Shown: one piece after another, positions 1 through 4,288 of the stretch
How positions within the stretch are numbered: position 1 is the first letter of the stretch
Layout: the number at the start of each line of letters is the position of its first letter
Source: a bacterium
GTDB lineage: Bacteria; Patescibacteriota; Patescibacteriia; Patescibacteriales; GWE2-39-37
Direction of reading: 5' to 3'
Assembly: GCA_021786695.1 (NCBI GenBank)
Contig: JAJYMT010000013.1
Coordinates: 1-5,891, forward strand
Length of the DNA stretch: 5,891 nucleotides
Notes under the pieces: generated by a model
The model's input: the letters and a program-made list of their open reading frames with translations, nothing else
What the model was told of the DNA's origin: nothing
The model's database searches: none
Made by a program: the position numbers and the translations under genes

Positions 1-4
1 CGGC

Positions 5-33
5 TTGTCTTATAAAAACAATGTTGCTAAAAT
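5..33 (+). promoter_or_regulatory. Predicted sigma70-type promoter of the zinc-finger gene
   Basis: A TTGTCT -35 element (5-10) and a TAAAAT -10 element (28-33) are separated by exactly 17 bases. The -10 is extended by TGC (25-27). Transcription would begin near base 40, giving a leader of about 27 bases before the ATG at 67. The same layout recurs before the DsbA-like gene, which strengthens the call. It is a pattern match only. Confidence 0.55.
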
Positions 34-66
34 GACAGCAAGCGATTTATTCTCTAAATCATACAA

Positions 67-399
67 ATGTATAGCCAAGAGTTCATGCAAAAAATGATCG
101 TCTCGTTGAAAGAGGAAAAAGCCAGAGCGGAGGCCGAGATCGAAAAACTGACTGCGCCGGAAGAGACGATGGAAAACCCCAGCCCCGAAGACCTGGCCAA
201 CGATGCGACCGAAGACCTGATGGAAGAGTCGCTTCTCAAGGTTTATCGCGAATCCTTGTCACGCGTCAACGACGCCCTGGGGCGGATCGAAAACCAGACC
301 TTCGGCCGCTGTATCGAGTGCGGAGCGGTGATCAAGGAAGAGAATCTGGAAAAAGAACCCTGGATCGAATACTGCGAAAATTGCAACCTGAAACGTTGA
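67..399 (+). CDS. DksA/TraR-family C4 zinc-finger protein
   Basis: This 110-residue protein has the DksA/TraR layout. A charged, helical N-terminal half (about residues 5-77, probably a coiled-coil hairpin) is followed by a C4 zinc finger with Cys82, Cys85, Cys103 and Cys106 (CIEC...CENC). The FGRC-x2-CG lead-in to the finger is typical of the family. Family members bind in the secondary channel of RNA polymerase and modulate transcription initiation, often with ppGpp; that this one does so is inferred. The region expected to form the coiled-coil tip (residues 41-50) is rich in Asp and Glu, but I do not see an intact DxxDxA motif, so its effect on polymerase could differ from E. coli DksA. 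The ATG at 67 is chosen because it fits the predicted promoter leader; there is no Shine-Dalgarno sequence. It stands alone, with a new promoter starting right after its TGA stop. Confidence 0.85.
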   Translation: MYSQEFMQKMIVSLKEEKARAEAEIEKLTAPEETMENPSPEDLANDATEDLMEESLLKVYRESLSRVNDALGRIENQTFGRCIECGAVIKEENLEKEPWIEYCENCNLKR

Positions 400-428
400 T
401 TGTCCGGACCGGCCGGATATGTTAAGAT
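400..428 (+). promoter_or_regulatory. Predicted promoter of the DsbA-like gene
   Basis: TTGTCC (400-405) starts one base after the upstream stop codon and is followed, after 17 bases, by TAAGAT (423-428). The -10 is extended by TGT (420-422). The predicted start is near 435, with a leader of about 28 bases. The spacer contains a small inverted repeat, TCCGG (403-407) and CCGGA (413-417), that could be a binding site or chance. Confidence 0.6.
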
Positions 429-462
429 GATATAGTTCTAATTAATTATTAATCTGACGATT

Positions 463-1212
463 ATGTTCATGGACCAATACATCCGCTCCAAGTCGAGTTT
501 CATGCTCGGACTGGTGAGCGGCGTGGCGATTGTTTCACTCGCCGGTTTTTTGGTGTTCGGCGGGTTATTTGTACGCCGCGAACTGTCGGGCGGTGCGGCT
601 GATTCGAACAATGCCGAAATTGCGGCCGATAATAACAATAACGGGAATAATGCCCCGACCCAGAACAACAAGGCGGCCCAGCCGGACGCCAGCGGCAAAG
701 TTGACGTTAAAGTCGGCAGCGCCGATCACATCCGCGGCAACAAGAATGCCAAAATTACCATCGTAGAGTTTTCCGACTACCAATGCCCCTTCTGTTCTCG
801 TTTCCATGCGACCATGAAACAGGTGATGGCGAAATACCCGACTCAGGTGCGCTGGGTTTTCAAACATTTCCCGCTCGACTCCATCCATCCCTACGCGCGC
901 AAGGCGGCGATCGCGGCGGAATGCGCCGGCGAGCAAAATAAATTCTGGGAATACACCGATGAAATATATGCCAACCAGGCGAGCTTAAACGAAGAATACC
1001 TAACGACCGCGGCTAAAAATACCGGCCTTAACGTCAGCAAGTTCGCAAGCTGCGTCAAAGACGGAAAATATGACAGCCGCGTAAATGCCGATCTGCAACA
1101 GGGCCAGAACTACGGCGTGCGCGGCACCCCGGGCAGTTTCCTGAACGGCACCACCATCCCGGGCGCCGTACCGCTCGAACAGATAGAAGCGATGATCAAG
1201 CCCTTGCTCTAA
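463..1212 (+). CDS. Membrane-anchored DsbA-like thiol-disulfide oxidoreductase
   Basis: This 249-residue protein has one N-terminal membrane segment (about 13-37), an Asn-rich low-complexity linker (about 47-75) and a thioredoxin-fold DsbA domain (about 80-249). The active site is C108-P-F-C111 within the FSDYQCPFC context typical of the DsbA/Thioredoxin_4 family, and the cis-proline is P223 in GVRGTP. A second cysteine pair, C154 and C197, lies in the helical insertion and may form a structural disulfide, as in some DsbA relatives. The catalytic domain is expected outside the cytoplasmic membrane, where it would oxidise or isomerise cysteines of exported proteins. No DsbB or VKOR partner is visible here. 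The gene has its own promoter and a strong terminator, so it is not part of the copper operon downstream. M1 is taken as the start; M3 (469) is equally possible because neither has a Shine-Dalgarno sequence. Whether it acts as oxidase or isomerase cannot be told from sequence. Confidence 0.9.
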   Translation: MFMDQYIRSKSSFMLGLVSGVAIVSLAGFLVFGGLFVRRELSGGAADSNNAEIAADNNNNGNNAPTQNNKAAQPDASGKVDVKVGSADHIRGNKNAKITIVEFSDYQCPFCSRFHATMKQVMAKYPTQVRWVFKHFPLDSIHPYARKAAIAAECAGEQNKFWEYTDEIYANQASLNEEYLTTAAKNTGLNVSKFASCVKDGKYDSRVNADLQQGQNYGVRGTPGSFLNGTTIPGAVPLEQIEAMIKPLL

Positions 1213-1230
1213 ACAAAAAATTTAACTTCT

Positions 1231-1260
1231 AAAAAACTCCGAATATTTCGGAGTTTTTTT
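1231..1260 (+). terminator. Rho-independent terminator after the DsbA-like gene
   Basis: A perfect 13-bp inverted repeat, AAAAAACTCCGAA (1231-1243) and TTCGGAGTTTTTT (1247-1259), encloses a 3-base loop. The right arm doubles as the T-run. It begins 18 bases after the stop codon. The matching A-run on the left means it could also terminate minus-strand transcription, but no minus-strand gene is seen. Confidence 0.9.
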
Positions 1261-1290
1261 ATTATCTTATTCGTCGCGGATCGACACAAA

Positions 1291-1325
1291 AACTTTTAAC
1301 TTTGAACTTTAAATTTTTAACTCTT
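1291..1325. repeat. Five imperfect tandem heptamers AACTTTN
   Basis: Five consecutive 7-base units are AACTTTT, AACTTTG, AACTTTA, AATTTTT and AACTCTT. They lie in the intergenic region between the DsbA terminator and the csoR promoter, just upstream of a TGCTAAAAT extended -10-like element. They encode nothing apparent. They may be a simple-sequence tract formed by slippage, an AT-rich promoter upstream element, or a protein-binding array. Confidence 0.6.
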
Positions 1326-1332
1326 TGTTTTC

Positions 1333-1341
1333 TGCTAAAAT
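1333..1341 (+). promoter_or_regulatory. Possible second, upstream promoter (extended -10 only)
   Basis: TGCTAAAAT is identical to the extended -10 of the first promoter in the window. The -35 is weak: TTTTTA at 1314-1319, with 16-base spacing, inside the last heptamers. If active, it would give a csoR leader of about 90 bases that reads through the CsoR-type operator. Confidence 0.3.
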
Positions 1342-1359
1342 CGGCTATGTGATTCCAAC

Positions 1360-1389
1360 TTGACCTATCAATACCACCTATGATATATT
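1360..1389 (+). promoter_or_regulatory. Predicted csoR operon promoter
   Basis: TTGACC (1360-1365) and TATATT (1384-1389) are separated by 18 bases. The -10 is extended by TGA (1381-1383). The predicted start near 1396 falls on the left edge of the CsoR-type operator, so a bound repressor would block initiation or promoter escape. Confidence 0.5.
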
Positions 1390-1394
1390 AACTA

Positions 1395-1416
1395 TACCCT
1401 CCCCCTGGGGTAGGGG
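1395..1416. promoter_or_regulatory. CsoR-type operator (G/C-tract inverted repeat)
   Basis: The arms CCCTCCCCC (1397-1405) and GGGGTAGGG (1407-1415) are complementary except at one position. Within them, TACCC (1395-1399) faces GGGTA (1408-1412). CsoR/RcnR-family repressors bind operators with C and G tracts flanked by TA-rich ends, which this matches. It lies 22 bases before the csoR start and overlaps the predicted transcription start, implying copper-relieved autorepression of the whole cluster. No second copy was found before the downstream genes. Confidence 0.7.
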
Positions 1417-1437
1417 AATAATATATTTGCCACTATT

Positions 1438-1710
1438 ATGACCAATGGAAAAAGCACACACAAAGACAATGTATTAAAACGGCTCAAAATCATCGAAGGG
1501 CACCTGAAAAAAATCATTTCCATGGTGCAGGAAGATCAGTACTGCATCGACGTCCTGCAACAGACCTCGGCCGTAAAAAGCGCGCTAAAAAAGACCGAGG
1601 ACCTGCTGCTTTCAAACCACTTGAACCATTGCGTGGTGCGCGCGATCAGAACCAACGGCGAAAAAAAAGCGATCGAAGAATTGGTGGAGGTCTTTAAGAA
1701 AGCGAATTGA
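1438..1710 (+). CDS. csoR: Copper-sensing transcriptional repressor CsoR
   Basis: This 90-residue all-helical CsoR/RcnR-family (DUF156) protein carries the Cu(I)-binding triad Cys36, His61 and Cys65 at the same numbers as in Mycobacterium tuberculosis CsoR. The second-shell residues Tyr35 and Glu81 are also kept. The N-terminal VLKRLKIIEGHLKKI stretch and the EDQYCIDVLQQ segment are family hallmarks. The C-H-C pattern favours Cu(I) over Ni/Co sensing (RcnR has more His) and over the persulfide sensor CstR, which lacks the His. CsoR tetramers bind G/C-tract operators when free of copper and leave when Cu(I) binds. Such a site sits just upstream, and copper genes follow. The ATG at 1438 has no Shine-Dalgarno sequence. 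The gene ends in TGA, 18 bases before the next start, so co-transcription is likely. Confidence 0.95.
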   Translation: MTNGKSTHKDNVLKRLKIIEGHLKKIISMVQEDQYCIDVLQQTSAVKSALKKTEDLLLSNHLNHCVVRAIRTNGEKKAIEELVEVFKKAN

Positions 1711-1728
1711 TTTAATCCGCGAAAATAA

Positions 1729-2136
1729 ATGAAACGGGCAAAAACAACTTTTATCCCGGTCGTCCTGCTGTTCGCGCTCGCGGCGGCGCTGACGAATTTT
1801 TGCGTTGCCGCGCTTTTTTACCCGGCTGCGGCCAGGGCGTCTGAACCGACCGTTATAAATCATTCCGGCTGCGGCGAGTTGCCGGAACTGCCGGCGGCAA
1901 AAGTGAAAATTTTTCCCGCCGCCGCTTCCGGCAACATCTTGCCCTGTTGCGTCGGACAGAACAACAACAACGACCTAACCACCTTCTCCGTCGAAAAGCC
2001 GCTCGCATTGTCGGCGCTGCCGCTTATTTCGAACCGCCATTCATCATTACGAAACTTTACTTTTTCACGTCTCACGGCCAACCTCTGGCCGCCGCCGGAA
2101 AAATCGATCATCGACTCAACCATCATCAGAGTATAA
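1729..2136 (+). CDS. Small exported Cys/His protein of unknown family in the copper operon
   Basis: This 135-residue protein is not assigned to any family I recognise. It opens with a signal peptide: a basic n-region (MKRAK), a hydrophobic core at about 8-30 and an ARA cleavage site, probably after Ala37. There is no lipobox. The mature part, about 98 residues, has an HSGCG motif (His45, Cys48), a PCC motif (Cys73, Cys74), an Asn run and a proline-rich patch (WPPP) near the C-terminus. It has no other membrane segment. Its position directly after csoR and before copper-transport genes, plus the thiols, suggest a role in extracytoplasmic copper binding or buffering; this is inference. It recalls small Cys/His proteins of other cop loci (for example DUF2946) in general character only. 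The ATG at 1729 follows an AAAATAA context; no ribosome-binding site is evident. Confidence 0.75.
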   Translation: MKRAKTTFIPVVLLFALAAALTNFCVAALFYPAAARASEPTVINHSGCGELPELPAAKVKIFPAAASGNILPCCVGQNNNNDLTTFSVEKPLALSALPLISNRHSSLRNFTFSRLTANLWPPPEKSIIDSTIIRV

Positions 2137-2142
2137 TTCGGA

Positions 2143-2169
2143 CTTTGTCCCGGACGGCTCCGGGCAAGG
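2143..2169 (+). terminator. GC-rich hairpin after the exported-protein gene (weak terminator or attenuator)
   Basis: The stem pairs 2143-2147 with 2165-2169 and 2149-2154 (CCCGGA) with 2159-2164 (TCCGGG), with a bulged T at 2148 and a CGGC loop. It starts 7 bases after the stop codon. The tail GCTTGTTAAAT is not a clean T-run, so complete termination is doubtful. Partial termination or mRNA end protection within the operon is more plausible. Confidence 0.35.
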
Positions 2170-2207
2170 GCTTGTTAAATAATCGAATAAGTTATCTTGC
2201 TTTTGCG

Positions 2208-2228
2208 GCGCGTGGTTTTGGCCCGCGC
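2208..2228 (+). other. GC hairpin just upstream of the fusion-gene start
   Basis: GCGCG (2208-2212) pairs with CGCGC (2224-2228) and GG (2214-2215) with CC (2222-2223), around a 6-base loop with one bulged T. It ends 22 bases before the ATG at 2251, where it could influence ribosome access. There is no T-run after it, so it is not an intrinsic terminator. It could be chance in GC-rich sequence. Confidence 0.25.
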
Positions 2229-2250
2229 GCAAGCGAGAAAAATCCGAATT

Positions 2251-4056
2251 ATGACTACTCATCTTAAAAAATTGACTCTGCCGATCAGCGGGATGCATTG
2301 CAAATCCTGCGAAATTCTGGTGGAAAAAAATCTGGCCCACATCAAACGGGTGAAAAAGGCGGAGGCGGACTACCGCGGCGGCGAGGCGCAGATTTATTAC
2401 GACAAGGAACGGCCGAAAGAGGCGGATCTGATCAAGGCGATCGAGGCGGCCGGTTACCGCGTGGGCGAAGCGGACAAAAAACATTTTTTCAGCCGCAACG
2501 GCAAGGACTACAAGGACTTGGGCTGGGCTTTTCTCTTTGTGGCGGTTGTCTACTATCTGCTCAAGTGGCTGGGACTGACCAATATCGGCGCGAATATCAC
2601 TGCCAGCCCGTCCGGACTCGGCGTGGTCTTGATGATCGGCCTGGTGGCCGGTTTTTCCACTTGCATGGCGCTGGTCGGCGGCCTGGTGCTCGGGCTGGCC
2701 AGCAAGCTCGCCGAGCAACATCCGGAGGCGACACCCGCCCAAAAATTCAGGCCGCATCTGTATTTCAACGCGGGGCGGATCGGCGGCTATGCGATACTGG
2801 GCGGCGCTTTGGGCGCGGCCGGCTCGGTCTTTCAATTATCCGCCACCTTGACCGGCTTTCTGACCGTGCTGGTCGGAGCGGTGATGTTACTGCTGGGATT
2901 GCAACTGACCGACATCTCTCCCCGCATCAATTCCTGGAAATTCACCCTGCCGAAGGGCATCGCCAGAGTTCTCGGCTTGAGCCGCCATGAAAAAGAGTAC
3001 AGCCATAAAAATTCCATCATTATGGGAGCGCTCACCTTCTTCCTTCCTTGCGGCTTCACCCAGGCGATGCAGCTCTACGCGGTTTCCACCGGCAGCTTTA
3101 CGAAAGGCGCGCTTGTTATGGGCTTGTTCGCTCTCGGCACCGCGCCCGGACTGCTGTCGATCGGAGGCATCACCTCGATGATCAAGGCCGGCGGCGGCAG
3201 ACGATTCTTCAAGGTTGCGGGCGTAACGGTGATCCTGCTTGCGTTGTTCAATCTGTCGAACGGCCTGGCGCTGGCCGGCTGGAACTTCGATTCCGGTTCC
3301 GCCCCGGCCGCGAACTCGAAAGATCCGAACGTCACCCTGGTCGACGGCGTACAGATAGTAAAAATGACCGAGACCTATCGCGGCTACAGCCCGAACAAGT
3401 TTACTGTCCAGAAAAACCTGCCGGTCCGCTGGGTGATCGACGCCAAGGATCCGTATTCGTGCGCCTCAAGCATCGTGATGCAGAAATTTAATATCAGGAA
3501 AAATTTGGTGGCCGGAAAAAACATCATTGAATTCACGCCCACCGAAACGGGTGCGATCCCCTTCTCCTGTTCCATGGGTATGTACACCGGCGCCTTCTAC
3601 GTCACGGACGGCTCAAGCGCCGCCGCTGATAACGGCAACGATCAGGCGAATATCCCGACGCCTTCGCCGGCCCGTACCGGCTCCTCTTGCGGCGGATCGG
3701 GCGGCGGTTGCGGCGGTTGCGGCGGCGGCCGAAAATTCGTGCCCCAGGCCGTGCCGACCGCGGCCGCGGTCGATTCAGCCACCGATGAGCAGGTGATCAC
3801 CGCCTCCTACACCTACGCCGGCGATATCCAGCCAAATACTTTCACGGTCAAGGCCGGCAAGCCGGTGAGATTCGAAATCGAGGTGAAAGAAAACGGCTCC
3901 GGCTGTATGAGTACCATCATGATTCCCGGACTTTATAACACCCCACAGTACTTGCAAGCCGGACAAAAAATCGTGATGAATTTCACGCCGGATGCCGGCG
4001 CCTATCAGATCACCTGCGCTATGGGCGTGCCGCGCGGGACCATCACGGCAGAATAA
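2251..4056 (+). CDS. HMA - TauE/SafE-like membrane domain - double cupredoxin fusion protein
   Basis: The 601 residues contain an HMA domain (about 6-72; metal site GMHCKSC, Cys17 and Cys20); a seven-TM TauE/SafE/DsbD_2-type domain (about 92-343) with Cys138 in one helix and Cys267 in the LPCGFTQAMQLYA signature; a first cupredoxin-like domain (about 361-452); a Cys/Gly linker (about 478-493; Cys480, Cys487, Cys490); and a second cupredoxin-like domain (about 514-600). Positive charges cluster in the loops at 151-170, 220-253 and 312-321, which puts the N-terminal HMA inside and both cupredoxins outside. The cupredoxins carry C-x-M-G motifs (C440-S-M-G-M, C589-A-M-G) and partner Cys404 and Cys552, but no histidine. 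The likely role is Cu(I) transfer across, or storage outside, the membrane alongside CopA; direction and substrate are inferred. The ATG at 2251 is preferred because a TTG at 2197 would only add a basic, non-domain extension. The chaperone gene follows after 18 bases. Confidence 0.85.
   Translation: MTTHLKKLTLPISGMHCKSCEILVEKNLAHIKRVKKAEADYRGGEAQIYYDKERPKEADLIKAIEAAGYRVGEADKKHFFSRNGKDYKDLGWAFLFVAVVYYLLKWLGLTNIGANITASPSGLGVVLMIGLVAGFSTCMALVGGLVLGLASKLAEQHPEATPAQKFRPHLYFNAGRIGGYAILGGALGAAGSVFQLSATLTGFLTVLVGAVMLLLGLQLTDISPRINSWKFTLPKGIARVLGLSRHEKEYSHKNSIIMGALTFFLPCGFTQAMQLYAVSTGSFTKGALVMGLFALGTAPGLLSIGGITSMIKAGGGRRFFKVAGVTVILLALFNLSNGLALAGWNFDSGSAPAANSKDPNVTLVDGVQIVKMTETYRGYSPNKFTVQKNLPVRWVIDAKDPYSCASSIVMQKFNIRKNLVAGKNIIEFTPTETGAIPFSCSMGMYTGAFYVTDGSSAAADNGNDQANIPTPSPARTGSSCGGSGGGCGGCGGGRKFVPQAVPTAAAVDSATDEQVITASYTYAGDIQPNTFTVKAGKPVRFEIEVKENGSGCMSTIMIPGLYNTPQYLQAGQKIVMNFTPDAGAYQITCAMGVPRGTITAE
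3682..3729 (+). repeat. Gly/Cys low-complexity linker coding tract
   Basis: GGC/GGT-rich triplets interrupted by TGC encode a flexible Gly linker with three cysteines between the two cupredoxin-like domains. The near-repeated GGTTGCGGC units could expand or contract by slippage without breaking the frame. The cysteines could bind Cu(I) or form disulfides outside the membrane. Confidence 0.7.
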
Positions 4057-4074
4057 TTAATTTAATTTATCATT

Positions 4075-4284
4075 ATGAATACTTATAAATTCAAATTGCA
4101 GGGCCTTCATTGCGAGGCCTGCGTCAAATTAGTAAAGATGGACCTTGGCGAGATTCCCGGCGTAAGCGAAGTCAGTGTCGACTTGGCTTCAGGCGAAGGC
4201 ACAATCACGGCTGACCGGGAAGTAGGCGTTTCGGAAATCGAGCAGGCGCTCGCCGGTTCTGAATACAAAGTCATAAACAACTAA
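4075..4284 (+). CDS. copZ: CopZ-like HMA copper chaperone
   Basis: This 69-residue protein is a single HMA domain of normal chaperone length. The metal-binding loop is GLHCEAC, with Cys13 and Cys16. The predicted beta-alpha-beta-beta-alpha-beta order fits the ferredoxin-like HMA fold. Leu replaces the usual Met before His in the loop. CopZ/Atx1-type chaperones carry Cu(I) in the cytosol and hand it to the HMA domain of CopA or to CsoR. Placement 18 bases after the fusion gene and 4 bases before copA matches the usual copZ-copA pairing, so they are very likely co-transcribed. Specificity for Cu(I) rather than Zn or Hg is inferred from context. The ATG sits in an ATTATG context without a Shine-Dalgarno sequence. 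Confidence 0.88.
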   Translation: MNTYKFKLQGLHCEACVKLVKMDLGEIPGVSEVSVDLASGEGTITADREVGVSEIEQALAGSEYKVINN

Positions 4285-4288
4285 TCAT

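Noticed and set aside
403..417. TCCGG/CCGGA inverted repeat as a terminator of the zinc-finger gene
   Set aside because: Only 5 bp per arm and no T-run. It lies inside the spacer of a well-formed promoter, so at most it is a regulator site.
1661..1668. A8 run in csoR (and another in copA near 5196-5203) as slippage sites
   Set aside because: Both genes read through intact with conserved residues on both sides. Lysine-rich segments commonly produce such runs.
2197..2250. N-terminal extension of the fusion protein from a TTG codon
   Set aside because: The extra 18 residues are basic and precede a complete HMA domain. The extension would run through a hairpin, and the ATG at 2251 has the ATTATG context shared with three other starts.
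2116..2835. Minus-strand open frame (239 codons) opposite the fusion gene
   Set aside because: It is antisense to the HMA and first membrane helices. The translation is rich in Arg, Gln and His, as expected from the complement of GC-rich coding sequence.
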